NCBI GenBank assembly: GCA_028641055.1
Contig: CM054058.1
Coordinates: 239,616,187 to 239,680,186 of the forward strand
Length of the DNA: 64,000 bases
Origin: Alopecurus myosuroides
Taxonomy: Eukaryota; Streptophyta; Magnoliopsida; Poales; Poaceae
Reading direction: 5' to 3'
The position numbers were made by a program, and so were the translations under genes. The number at the start of each line of letters is the position of its first letter. Within the stretch, counting starts at the first letter, position 1. Below, in pieces: positions 1 through 8,525 of the stretch. The notes under the pieces are model-generated. The model had not been told where the DNA came from, made no database searches, and worked only from the letters and a program-made list of their open reading frames with translations.

Positions 1-557
1 GGTGCCACCGTGAGGCGCTCCCCCCTTAGCGGCTCTAGTTTTTTCTACCCACACCACCCCCCTCCCGCCACCTTCTTGCTTCCCCGTTCTTCAGGGCTTT
101 ATTGTGCTGTTGCCCCAGCCGTTATGTCGTGTGTGTACTGTGGTGTTGTATCGGATACCTTGTATGACTTGGTTGACGGTTGCTTTATTTATAAAGCGGG
201 ACGAAAGACTATTTCAAGGAAAATTTGCTGGTCGAGCCTGGCAGTATCTCTGCTAGAGTCGCTTTTGCATAGAGTAACGTGGCGTGCCGTCCCGTGGATA
301 CGGAGAGTACCCGACAATTAAGGAGAGAGCAACGTGCCAATTTGTTTGGCATGCATCCCACCGAACATACTAGTTTTCTTTTCTTCGAAAAACAAGTGGC
401 CAGTGATAGTGCTGCGGTGCATTCGCGCCTCTATAAAAGGTCGGTTCTGGTTCGTCATATCCATCGTCCGCACCACTCGTTCCACATCACTCTCCAGACC
501 AGACATCCGCGCCGCGCCGCTCCGCTCCGCAAAGCAACAAGCGTTACCGGCGCCGTG
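1..557 (+). promoter_or_regulatory. Upstream region and core promoter of the UGT gene
   Basis: This non-coding stretch precedes the glycosyltransferase. A good plant TATA box, TATAAAA, lies at 432-438 in a CCTCTATAAAAGG context. That places a likely transcription start near 460-470 and a 5' leader of about 90 bases. The leader from about 475 to 557 is C-rich and purine-poor, as is common in grass mRNAs. A second AT-rich TATA-like stretch at 184-195 is too distant to be the main one. Open frames here (for example 10-321) show no family resemblance and I do not regard them as genes. Confidence 0.6.
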
Positions 558-1988
558 ATGGACGGCGACGCAAACACCATGACGGCACGCAAGCAGGTGG
601 TGCTGTACCCCTCGCCGGGGATGGGCCACCTTGTCTCCATGATCGAGCTCGGCAAGCTCTTCGCTGCCCGCGGCCTCGCCGTCACCATCGTCATCGTGAA
701 GCTGCCGTTCGAAGACACCGGCGCGAGGGGGCCTTACCTGGCTGGCGTCACCGCGGCTAACCCCTCCATCTCCTTCCACTGTTTGCCGCAGGTCGAGCTC
801 CCGCCCGTGCAGTCCAACCACCCCGAGGGGATAACCTTCGAGGTCGCCCGCGTCTCCAACCCCCACTTCCGCGACTTCCTCGCCGGCGCCAACCCTGCCG
901 TCCTCGTGGTGGACTTCTTCTGCAGCGTCGCCCTCGATGTCGCCGCGGAGCTTCGCGTCCCGGCCTACTGCTTCTTCACATCTGGCGCCGAGGCTCTGGC
1001 GGTTTTCCTGTACCTCCCGGTCCTGCACGCCCAGACCACGGCGAGCTTCCGAGAGATGGGCGAGGAGCTCCTCCACGTACCGGGGATCTCCTCGTTCCCG
1101 GCGTCGCACGCAATCAAGCCGCTCATGGACCGTGACGACGCGGCGTACAGAGGATTCCTGAGCGTGTCCCCTTACCTGTGCCGCTCCCAGGGCATCATCG
1201 TCAACACCTGCCGCTCGCTCGAGCCGCGCGCCGTCGACGCGATTGGCGCCGGGCTCTGCACGCCTCCCGGCCTCCCGACGCCTCCGGTCTACTGCATCGG
1301 CCCGCTGATAAAGTCGGAGGAGGTGGGCGTGAAACACGGCGAGGAGTGCCTCGCCTGGCTGGACTCGCAGCCCGAGGCGAGCGTGGTGTTCCTCTGCTTC
1401 GGCAGCCTCGGCGTGTTCAGCGCAAGGCAGATCAGAGAGGTAGCCATTGGCCTGGAGGCGAGTGGCAAAAGGTTTCTTTGGGTTGTGCGGAGCCCGCCGA
1501 ACGACGACCCGGCGAAGAAGTTCGAGAAGCCGCCGGAGCCGGACCTCGATGCTCTCCTCCCGGAAGGCTTCCTGGACCGGACAAAGGGCACGGGCCTCGT
1601 CGTCAAGTCGTGGGCGCCGCAGCGTGACGTGCTGGTGCACCATGCGGTGGGTGGATTTGTGACGCACTGCGGCTGGAACTCCGTTCTGGAGGCGGTCATG
1701 GCCGGTGTGCCCATGCTGGCCTGGCCACTGTACGCGGAGCAACGGATTAACAGAGTGTTCCTGGAGAAGGAGCTGGGTCTGGCCGTGGCGGTGGAAGGGT
1801 ACGACAAGGACGTGGTCGAAGCCGACGAAGTTGCGTCGAAGGTGAGGTGGATGATGGAGTCTGACGTCGGGAGGGTGCTCCGAGAGCGGGCCCTGGCGGC
1901 CATGCAGCAGGCCAAGGAGGCGCTGCGCGAGGGCGGGGAATCGGACGTCACGTTGGCACGGCTGGTGGAAGGCTGGATGCGTGCTTGA
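558..1988 (+). CDS. UDP-glycosyltransferase, UGT88-like (plant family 1)
   Basis: This is an intact intronless gene of 476 residues, the usual length for plant family 1 UGTs. These cytosolic enzymes transfer a sugar from a UDP-sugar to small acceptors such as flavonoids and other phenolics. The ATG at 558 is chosen because the family N-terminus ([15 protein letters not shown]) follows at once; the frame is open further upstream to a GTG at 279, but that lies in the promoter. The catalytic His is H24 and its partner Asp is D119 in LVVDFF. The 44-residue PSPG donor-binding box spans residues 352-395, with HCGWNS at 370-375 and a final Gln (Q395), which in this family usually goes with UDP-glucose preference. 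The phrases [11 protein letters not shown] and [10 protein letters not shown] point to group E/UGT88. The acceptor cannot be told from sequence. The stop is TGA at 1986-1988; a LINE begins 77 bases downstream. Confidence 0.93.
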   Translation: MDGDANTMTARKQVVLYPSPGMGHLVSMIELGKLFAARGLAVTIVIVKLPFEDTGARGPYLAGVTAANPSISFHCLPQVELPPVQSNHPEGITFEVARVSNPHFRDFLAGANPAVLVVDFFCSVALDVAAELRVPAYCFFTSGAEALAVFLYLPVLHAQTTASFREMGEELLHVPGISSFPASHAIKPLMDRDDAAYRGFLSVSPYLCRSQGIIVNTCRSLEPRAVDAIGAGLCTPPGLPTPPVYCIGPLIKSEEVGVKHGEECLAWLDSQPEASVVFLCFGSLGVFSARQIREVAIGLEASGKRFLWVVRSPPNDDPAKKFEKPPEPDLDALLPEGFLDRTKGTGLVVKSWAPQRDVLVHHAVGGFVTHCGWNSVLEAVMAGVPMLAWPLYAEQRINRVFLEKELGLAVAVEGYDKDVVEADEVASKVRWMMESDVGRVLRERALAAMQQAKEALREGGESDVTLARLVEGWMRA

Positions 1989-2064
1989 CATGATGGGTGG
2001 TTGGGCTTGTTTGGGCAGGTGCAGCGTGACGCACGTGTAGCGCGCCACACCGATAAACATGGTT
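1989..2064 (+). other. UGT 3' UTR, proximal part, including left LINE target-site duplication
   Basis: This is the sequence between the UGT stop codon and the LINE. The last 16 bases (2049-2064, ACCGATAAACATGGTT) are repeated exactly at 7819-7834. The UGT 3' UTR therefore originally ran straight from here into 7835. Confidence 0.75.
2049..2064. repeat. LINE target-site duplication, left copy (16 bp)
   Basis: ACCGATAAACATGGTT is identical to 7819-7834. It directly abuts the poly(T) run that is the LINE poly(A) tail on the minus strand. Length and variability fit target-primed reverse transcription. Confidence 0.95.
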
Positions 2065-2092
2065 TTTTTTTTTTTTGAGGGAACCGTACGCT

Positions 2093-5000
2093 TTATTGAT
2101 CAAGAATCAAAATGTCATTACAAATGGCCTCCTTTATACAGACAGGAGGAACACCACGCCACACCGAACTAGGAACAGAAGCAAAGCGAGCTAGATTATG
2201 AGCAGCAGTATTAAGCCTACGATACACGTGTCGAAAAGAGCAGGTAACAAAAGACCTAGACATCAGCTTCACATCTTCCACGACTGGGCCAAAGGAAGAT
2301 CGGTCCAGAGAAGACGAGTTGATACGATGAATCACAGCTAGACAATCAGAGCCAAAGATTACCTTCGAGAAGCCCTCCTCCAGGGCAAACGAAACAGCGC
2401 GGCGGACAGCCAGGGCCTCGGCCATCTCCGGTATCATCACATGGGCATAATTATCGCTGCAAGCAGCAATGAAGGAGCCCGTGTGATCCCGGACAACGAT
2501 CCCCACTCCCATCCGTTTAGTTGTTTCAAATAGAGCTGCATCGACATTGATCATCAGAGTACCTTCCGGCGGCGGAGTCCAACGTATAGATGAAGCAGTG
2601 GACTCACGACTGTGGTTGGTGCTTGACTTGTAGAGATGCACCATGATCATGTCAATATACGCTCTAACCTTTGCGGCAAGTGCATTTGGATGCAGCATGC
2701 CTTCTCCTTCACGGAACTTGTTTCTAGCATCCCAAATGTGCCAAAGAACCACCATGAGGACCGTACCTTCCACATCCGAACATTTATCAAGAAAATCCAG
2801 GGTCCATGTTCTGGTGGAGGTGAAGGAACGTCGATGAAGATGGATGGGCTGGAATTCTTTTACGATACTCCAGACCTCATTAGCATAGGGGCAGAATAAC
2901 AGTGCATGTTCCACCGTTTCAAAACGGTTGCAGAAGACACAGGAAGACGACGCCGGAATATGGCGCTGCACAAGTTGCTGGCCACTCGGTAGACAATTGT
3001 GAGCGAATCTCCATAGAGTAATCTTCATCTTTCCCGGTGCTTTGATCGCCCAAAGTTTCTTCCAAAGCTTGGAATTCTCAATCACTGCAGAACCTGACCC
3101 TCGCCCCGCCTTGCTACGATCAGTAGCGTTACGGTCAGCTCGAGCTAATTGATAGGCTGAGCGCACCGAGTATTGACCAGCGCGGGTATATGGCCAGGAA
3201 GCAAAATCAGTGCCGCCGTGACGGCTGATGGGAACCGCAAGAATTTTCTCGGCCACCTCATCTGTGAAGATCGAACGGACCAAGTCTTCATCCCAAGATT
3301 TCGACCCATCCAAAATCAGAGTATTGACTGTCTGATTAACCAACAGAGGAACCCGAGGCCGTATAGTGTAAGGAGGAACACCAGGAATCCACGAGTCTGT
3401 CAGTATCTTAGTTTTTTCACCATTGCCAATACCCCATCGAACTCCGCTTCTCAATAAGACCATACCAAACTGAATGCTTCGCCAGGTATAGGAGGACGAT
3501 CGAGGTTTAGGGGCATCCCAAAACTCACAGTTAGGGTAGTAGCGCCCCTTGAGTACTCGGGCACAGAGAGAAGAGGGTTCTGTAAGCAATCTCCAACATT
3601 GTCGACCCAACATTGCTTGATTGAAAAGTTCCAGGTCGCGGAAACCCAGACCCCCCAATGCTTTCGGAGTTGACATCCACTCCCATGAACGCCAGTGTAG
3701 TTTCCTTTTTCCTTTTTCCACACCCCACCAGTGGTTGGCTATGGATTGGCGCATCGAGACACAAGTTGACACAGGGAGCTGAAAGCAACTCATCACATAC
3801 GTGGGAATAGCCTGTATAACTGCCTTTAGCATAATCTCCTTTCCCGCACGTGAAAGAGGCCGGTCAGACCATCCATTCATCCGCTGCCACATACGGTTAA
3901 TAAGGAATTTAAAGATTCGGACTGGAGATCGTCCTACCTCTGTTGGCATACCCAAGTAATTCTCTTGGATCACCTCCGAGTTGACACCAATTTGTTGCTT
4001 GACAGCATTCTTGATATCCACGGAGCACCGAGAGCCAAAGAAAATAGAGGATTTATCACGGTTGATCCTCTGTCCAGACCCCGTGCAATAAGTATCCAGC
4101 ACATGTTGCAAAGCCTCAACACTTCCTCTATCACTTCTGGCAAAGAAAATACTATCGTCTGCAAACAGTAGATGGGAAATAGGGGGGCCAAGTCTTCCAT
4201 TACGTAGACCTTGTAGTTCACCTTGGGCCTCCCTCTGTTGCAAAAGACAGGACAATCCTTCCGTACAGAGAAGAAAAAGGTAGGGGCTAATGGGGTCTCC
4301 TTGTCTGATCCCCCGGGTAGGAAGAACTGGATCAGTCAAGTCACCATTAATCTTGACGGCATATCTCACTTCGGTGACACACCTCATAACAGTTTTGATC
4401 CAACCATGATCAAATCCTAGCTTTTGGAGGCAACCGAATAAATAGTTCCATTCAACTCTATCATATGCTTTCATCATATCCACCTTGAGAGCAAAATATG
4501 GTCGTTTGGCATTTTGTTGTCTGATAGTATGTAAGCATTCATAGGCTATCAATGCATTATCAGTGATCAATCGTCCAGGAACGAAAGCACTCTGAAACTC
4601 AGACACCACTGCCGGTAGAATTAGCTTCAAACGGTTTGCGAGCACCTTTGAAGCAATCTTGTACAACACGTTACAGAGACTGATAGGCCGAAAATTCTTA
4701 AGATCATCGGGGTTTGTTGTTTTCGGTATCAGCACAATTACGGAGTCGCAAAAGCCCTCAGGTAGAGGACCCCCATCGAGGAATCCCCTTACAGCCTGAC
4801 AGATTGCCTTCTCCAAGAAGTCCCAGTGAGTCTGGTAGAAAAGAGCCGGGAAACCGTCCGGTCCCGGCGCTTTTGTTGGTCCCATCTGAAACAAAGCGGA
4901 CTTGATCTCCTCGTTTGAGTATTCCTTGGTTAAATCTGCGTTCATATCAGTGGTAACCTTGCAAGGAATAGAATCGAGAACAATATCCATTGAAGTAGTA

Positions 5001-6229
5001 GGTTCTGATGAAAATAGATTACCATAAAACGCCTGAACCATACTCTTTATGTCAGCCATATCATCACATCGAGAGCCATCTTCACGGCGCAAAAATTTGA
5101 TTTTATTTGCTCGTTTGCGTGCAGATGCCCTTGCATGAAAAAAGGCAGTGTTACGATCTCCCTCCCGCAACCAATCGATACGGGAGCGTTGACGTGCCAT
5201 CACTTCTTCTCGTTCGAATAATTCACAGAGATCCGCTTCAATCTTCCGGGCCTCCATCTGATTACCATCACTAGAGACACGGATAGAATTAAGTTTCCTC
5301 TCCATCTTCTTAATTCTTCGTCGAATATCACCAAAGGATTCCCGGCTCCAATTTTTCAAGGTGCCAGCAACCTGGTTGAGAGTGGACCACGTGGACTGAA
5401 GGGACAAGTCTCCTCCGGCCTGTTCTGTCCAAGCTTTCTCCAATACCCCCCTGTAGTCCGCAGCACGCAGCCATGCTGCCTCGAACCGAAATCCTTGTTG
5501 CACTGGGCTGTTACGGGTGTTGTGTTGTGTTGCAGCTAGGGTGATGGAAATCGCAAGATGATCGGACGTAGTAGTGACAATATGTTCAACAAAACAGTCT
5601 TCAAACCGAGATAGAAACTCCCCATTCGCCACCGCCCGATCAAGTCTCACCTTGACATGATCCTCCTCACATTGTCTATTATTCCATGTGAATTTTGGGC
5701 CCGAGAAGCCAAGGTCTGACAAGCCACACTCGTCCAAACATTCTCGGAACAGAGACATCTGTGTTTCAGATCGTTCGCGTGCACCAACGTGCTCGTCTTG
5801 GGACAGCACCTCGTTGAAATCACCACAACAAATCCACGGTCCTTCCCACGCCGTCCTCAACCGGCGCAATAAGTCCCAAAAAACATTTCGGAGATCTCTT
5901 CTTGGCTCCCCATACACAAAGGTTGCCCGCCACGGTGCCTCGTTTTCAGATTTGATAGTAACATCAATACAATGTGAATTGAAACCATTGAGAGAAACAG
6001 TGTACTGTGGCAACCAAAACAGAGCGAGTCCTCCACTGAGACCTACGCTACTGACAGCGAAACTTCCAGCGTAGCCCAAAGACCACATGAAATTTTGAGC
6101 CCTTGTGTCCTTCATCTTCGTTTCGCACAAAAAGAGGAAGGAGGGTCGGTATGTCCGTATAAGATAACGGAGCTCGCCAACTACCGAGTCTGACCCCAAC
6201 CCTCGGCAGTTCCAACATAATAAACTCAT
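2093..6229 (-). CDS. LINE ORF2: endonuclease, reverse transcriptase, RNase H
   Basis: This 1378-residue polyprotein is the replication enzyme of the LINE. It opens with the APE-type endonuclease signature CWNCRGLGS (residues 5-13), followed by LCETK, CGDFNE and SDHLAI, which carry the expected acidic and His active-site residues. The reverse transcriptase spans about 490-750, including the FADD box with Asp pair D691/D692. A zf-RVT zinc-binding region follows near 1050-1115 (CVFCNRFETVEHALLFC). The C-terminal RNase H domain at about 1222-1345 has VDAAL, AEALA, GSDCLAV and NTAAHNLA motifs, as in many plant L1 elements. There are no internal stops. The start ATG overlaps the ORF1 stop in ATGA (6229-6226), suggesting stop-start coupled translation. 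The gene appears competent, though activity is inference. Confidence 0.95.
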   Translation of the reverse strand: MSLLCWNCRGLGSDSVVGELRYLIRTYRPSFLFLCETKMKDTRAQNFMWSLGYAGSFAVSSVGLSGGLALFWLPQYTVSLNGFNSHCIDVTIKSENEAPWRATFVYGEPRRDLRNVFWDLLRRLRTAWEGPWICCGDFNEVLSQDEHVGARERSETQMSLFRECLDECGLSDLGFSGPKFTWNNRQCEEDHVKVRLDRAVANGEFLSRFEDCFVEHIVTTTSDHLAISITLAATQHNTRNSPVQQGFRFEAAWLRAADYRGVLEKAWTEQAGGDLSLQSTWSTLNQVAGTLKNWSRESFGDIRRRIKKMERKLNSIRVSSDGNQMEARKIEADLCELFEREEVMARQRSRIDWLREGDRNTAFFHARASARKRANKIKFLRREDGSRCDDMADIKSMVQAFYGNLFSSEPTTSMDIVLDSIPCKVTTDMNADLTKEYSNEEIKSALFQMGPTKAPGPDGFPALFYQTHWDFLEKAICQAVRGFLDGGPLPEGFCDSVIVLIPKTTNPDDLKNFRPISLCNVLYKIASKVLANRLKLILPAVVSEFQSAFVPGRLITDNALIAYECLHTIRQQNAKRPYFALKVDMMKAYDRVEWNYLFGCLQKLGFDHGWIKTVMRCVTEVRYAVKINGDLTDPVLPTRGIRQGDPISPYLFLLCTEGLSCLLQQREAQGELQGLRNGRLGPPISHLLFADDSIFFARSDRGSVEALQHVLDTYCTGSGQRINRDKSSIFFGSRCSVDIKNAVKQQIGVNSEVIQENYLGMPTEVGRSPVRIFKFLINRMWQRMNGWSDRPLSRAGKEIMLKAVIQAIPTYVMSCFQLPVSTCVSMRQSIANHWWGVEKGKRKLHWRSWEWMSTPKALGGLGFRDLELFNQAMLGRQCWRLLTEPSSLCARVLKGRYYPNCEFWDAPKPRSSSYTWRSIQFGMVLLRSGVRWGIGNGEKTKILTDSWIPGVPPYTIRPRVPLLVNQTVNTLILDGSKSWDEDLVRSIFTDEVAEKILAVPISRHGGTDFASWPYTRAGQYSVRSAYQLARADRNATDRSKAGRGSGSAVIENSKLWKKLWAIKAPGKMKITLWRFAHNCLPSGQQLVQRHIPASSSCVFCNRFETVEHALLFCPYANEVWSIVKEFQPIHLHRRSFTSTRTWTLDFLDKCSDVEGTVLMVVLWHIWDARNKFREGEGMLHPNALAAKVRAYIDMIMVHLYKSSTNHSRESTASSIRWTPPPEGTLMINVDAALFETTKRMGVGIVVRDHTGSFIAACSDNYAHVMIPEMAEALAVRRAVSFALEEGFSKVIFGSDCLAVIHRINSSSLDRSSFGPVVEDVKLMSRSFVTCSFRHVYRRLNTAAHNLARFASVPSSVWRGVPPVCIKEAICNDILILDQ

Positions 6230-7590
6230 TGCGTCTGGCGGGACTGCACTGCAGCCTCCGCCTGATCCGCCGATCCCGTTGAAATAACCGATGTGTCAAC
6301 CTTGTGTTTCTTGCTTGATGATGAGTCTGAAACAGCCACTTGGTCATCACCACTGTCCACCGTGGCTGGGTAATCAGTGGCAACCACAACCAACGCCCTG
6401 GAGGGCACTTCAGACGAGGGAAGAGCCAAAGTGGTGGCTGGGATGTTTGCGTCCTTAACCTTGTATTCTTTACGTTTCTGGCCACTGATGGTCGTTTTGT
6501 CCCTCTTCAACACCGATACACCATCCTTGGGTATCATCTTGGCCGATGTCCTCGGCTTGCGCTGTTTAGGTTGCTTAGGCTTCACCGGTGAAGTGACTTC
6601 ATCGGCCTTAGCTTTGTCCTTCTTAGCATTAGCAGCCGTAGGTGGCTGCACTTTCGGGCCCCCATGGCCATAACTTTGCCGAGACCCCTGATCACTAAAG
6701 GATCCCTGACTTGAGTTTGCCCCCGAGAGCTTCCTCCTCTCATCGGGTACATAGAGATTTGGACCGTGGTATGGTAAGAGGCCATCCTCATCTCGTTCCC
6801 CTGGCGTCGGGCAATTGGTTGAAGAATGCCCCAACAAGCCACACGAGAAGCAGAACGTTGGTAACCTCTCATACTTGACAGAGAAGAAGTCAGTCACCTG
6901 TCGTTGTTTCGAGAACACCGAAACCCCCCGCATCACTGGTTCATGGATGTTGATTGTCGCACGGAAACGCAGGTACTCCCCCCAAGCTCTTCCCTTATCG
7001 TCCACGTCCATCTTTCCAACCCTACCCACACGGCTTGCCAATTCTTTTCCTCTCTGATCATTCATCAGGCCGAACGGGAGGTTTAATATGCGAACCCACA
7101 GACTCAGAGTGTCAAAACGGATATCAGCGGGCTTCAGACTTGGATCAAATTCATTCAAGAGTACCGCATGATTACCAATTGTCCACGGAGAGCCTTCTGT
7201 AACACGATCTTTGTCTGTTTTGTTCGCAAACTCCACCATGAAGATATTCTTGCCCAACGAGTGCAGCTCCAGTCCTTTGGGATTACCCCATGCAGGTCGG
7301 AGAGCCGCTCGGATCGTCGTGATGTGCAGCACGTTAGGAGCAAGTACCTTCCCAACAAGAGCCCACTCGGGGCATCCAAGATCACCATCATCCTCAAGCA
7401 CGAAGGCCTCGGACTCTTGCGAGGTGAGTCGCAGTTTGCCCATCATCTCCGCAACGCCATCGCCTGACGCAGAGGGCGTGGTTGTTGGTGTCTTGTCCGC
7501 AGGCAGATCACCCTGGTTGATCGCCAAAACCTTAGCCAAGGAACCTCGGCCAGGAGAGTTGTTTCCAGATGCGTTCTGTTTCCGATCCAT
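6226..7590 (-). CDS. LINE ORF1: RNA-binding protein with DUF4283 and zinc knuckle
   Basis: This 454-residue protein is the nucleic-acid-binding partner of ORF2 in plant L1 elements. A DUF4283-type domain covers about residues 50-150. A single CCHC knuckle, CFSCGLLGHSSTNC, follows near residue 247-260. The C-terminal half is basic, low in complexity and rich in Lys, Pro and Ser, as usual. The ATG at 7590 begins MDRKQNASGNN. The frame is uninterrupted and ends in TGA that overlaps the ORF2 ATG by one base pattern (ATGA). It presumably coats LINE RNA to form the retrotransposition particle; that is family knowledge, not visible here. Confidence 0.92.
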   Translation of the reverse strand: MDRKQNASGNNSPGRGSLAKVLAINQGDLPADKTPTTTPSASGDGVAEMMGKLRLTSQESEAFVLEDDGDLGCPEWALVGKVLAPNVLHITTIRAALRPAWGNPKGLELHSLGKNIFMVEFANKTDKDRVTEGSPWTIGNHAVLLNEFDPSLKPADIRFDTLSLWVRILNLPFGLMNDQRGKELASRVGRVGKMDVDDKGRAWGEYLRFRATINIHEPVMRGVSVFSKQRQVTDFFSVKYERLPTFCFSCGLLGHSSTNCPTPGERDEDGLLPYHGPNLYVPDERRKLSGANSSQGSFSDQGSRQSYGHGGPKVQPPTAANAKKDKAKADEVTSPVKPKQPKQRKPRTSAKMIPKDGVSVLKRDKTTISGQKRKEYKVKDANIPATTLALPSSEVPSRALVVVATDYPATVDSGDDQVAVSDSSSSKKHKVDTSVISTGSADQAEAAVQSRQTQ

Positions 7591-7818
7591 GGCTGCGCCC
7601 CGATCCAGGAGAGACAGGGGCAGCCCGAGGAGACGACGACGAGAGCGCAGAGGAGAGGGTGGGGCGGGGGCAAAGGGATCGCCGCCGCCAAACTTCGTCG
7701 GAACCTCTAGGGTTAGTGGAGTCGCCGGAGCGAGGAAACCCTAGACGAAAACGACAGACAGGTCCTCGGTATTTAAAGCACGTACAATCCAGGAAAATTC
7801 GTTTTTCTTTTTTTTTTA
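7591..7818 (-). promoter_or_regulatory. LINE 5' leader / internal promoter
   Basis: These 228 bases lie between the 5' junction and the ORF1 ATG. Plant L1 elements need an internal promoter because they are copied from their own transcript. A TTTAAATACC stretch (complement of about 7770-7780) is the only TATA-like sequence I see. The extreme 5' end is strikingly A-rich on the element strand (A-run with one G at 7818-7800), next to the TSD. Confidence 0.4.
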
Positions 7819-7834
7819 ACCGATAAACATGGTT
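7819..7834. repeat. LINE target-site duplication, right copy (16 bp)
   Basis: This is an exact copy of 2049-2064 at the 5' end of the LINE. The identity of all 16 bases indicates a fairly recent insertion. Confidence 0.95.
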
Positions 7835-7894
7835 AGGTGCGTGTGTTTGGGCTAAAAGATACCATTGTATGTCGAAATAAATAATGATGTGACG
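7835..7894 (+). other. UGT 3' UTR, distal part with likely polyadenylation signal
   Basis: This sequence continues the UGT 3' flank after the LINE. It carries AATAAATAATGA at 7877-7888, a good plant near-upstream polyadenylation signal. Without the LINE it would sit roughly 120 bases after the UGT stop codon, a normal 3' UTR length. With the LINE in place it is about 5.9 kb away. Confidence 0.45.
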
Positions 7895-8132
7895 AGAGCA
7901 TCTCTAACGGACGCCCTAAAACATGTTATTAGCGCCCCAAATAGGTATTTTGCAGCGTCGCGCGGATGCCACGAGTTTCAGCGGCGGGATATTCCAGCAC
8001 GCGCGTTGCGAAGGTTCACCAGAGGCGCCAAATTGCGGCGCGCCGCGACAAACAATTCAAATTTCAAATTTAAAACTTAAATTTCATTGAAATTTCGGTG
8101 ATACAACTAAATTTTATTGAAATAAACTAGAG

Positions 8133-8525
8133 CTACTCGTCCTCTTCGGAGGACGATTCCTCGTCTTCCTCACTCCAGAGATCGTCCCACCGGGGATCAT
8201 TCTCGTCCTAGGTGGTGACGCCATAGAGTTGTGCCTCCGCTGTGACCCTGCGCTCCGCCGCCCGAAGCTCCCTCCGCTCAGCCCTCCTCTCAGCGCGCTC
8301 CGCCGCCCTGGTCGCACAAAACTAATCGTCGGGCGGCGACGTCTTCTGGGTGGCGCGCCTGCCACTCCGCCATGAGGCGCTCGTCGCTCTCCACAACGAG
8401 GAGACGCGTCTGGATCTGGCAGTGCGCTCGACGGTCCTCAAACGTGTCCAGGCGCGGCGGCGGCGCGAGGTCCTGCGCCAGCTGCACATTGCGGACCTCC
8501 GGGAAGTTCACCTGCGCGGGGGCAG
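8133..8525 (-). pseudogene. AP2/ERF-like transposon-carried gene, C-terminal part (broken)
   Basis: This is the second half of an AP2-type gene read on the minus strand; the first half is at 25022-25188. It begins exactly at the gypsy insertion and reads VNFPEVRNVQLAQDLAPPP, the end of the AP2 fold (compare the usual MNFPEV) and its linker. It ends in an acidic tail, NDPRWDDLWSEEDEESSSEEDE, stopping at 8135-8133. Breaks include an in-frame TAG shortly before the acidic tail and at least one frame change around 8300. No function can be expected. Confidence 0.7.
8521..8525. repeat. Gypsy target-site duplication GGCAG, left
   Basis: GGCAG directly precedes the TG of the 5' LTR and is repeated at 25017-25021 after the CA of the 3' LTR. 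Confidence 0.93.

Larger units (their letters stand above)
2065..7818 (-). mobile_element. Full-length L1-type LINE retrotransposon, antisense to the UGT
   Basis: This non-LTR element of about 5.75 kb is bounded by a perfect 16-bp TSD. Read on the minus strand it has a 5' leader (7818-7591), ORF1 (7590-6226), ORF2 (6229-2093), an AATAAA signal overlapping the ORF2 stop (complement of 2092-2097) and a 12-base poly(A) tail (2076-2065). Both ORFs are uninterrupted. The element contains every part expected of an autonomous plant L1. It sits in the 3' UTR of the UGT gene, in opposite orientation. Confidence 0.95.

Noticed and set aside
279..557. N-terminal extension of the UGT frame to a GTG
   Set aside because: It crosses the TATA box and leader. 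The family N-terminus begins just after the ATG at 558.
318..2060. Long minus-strand open frame (580 codons) opposite the UGT
   Set aside because: It is a shadow of the GC-rich UGT coding strand, has no domain, and consists largely of Arg, Ala, His and Glu as expected for a complement of coding sequence.
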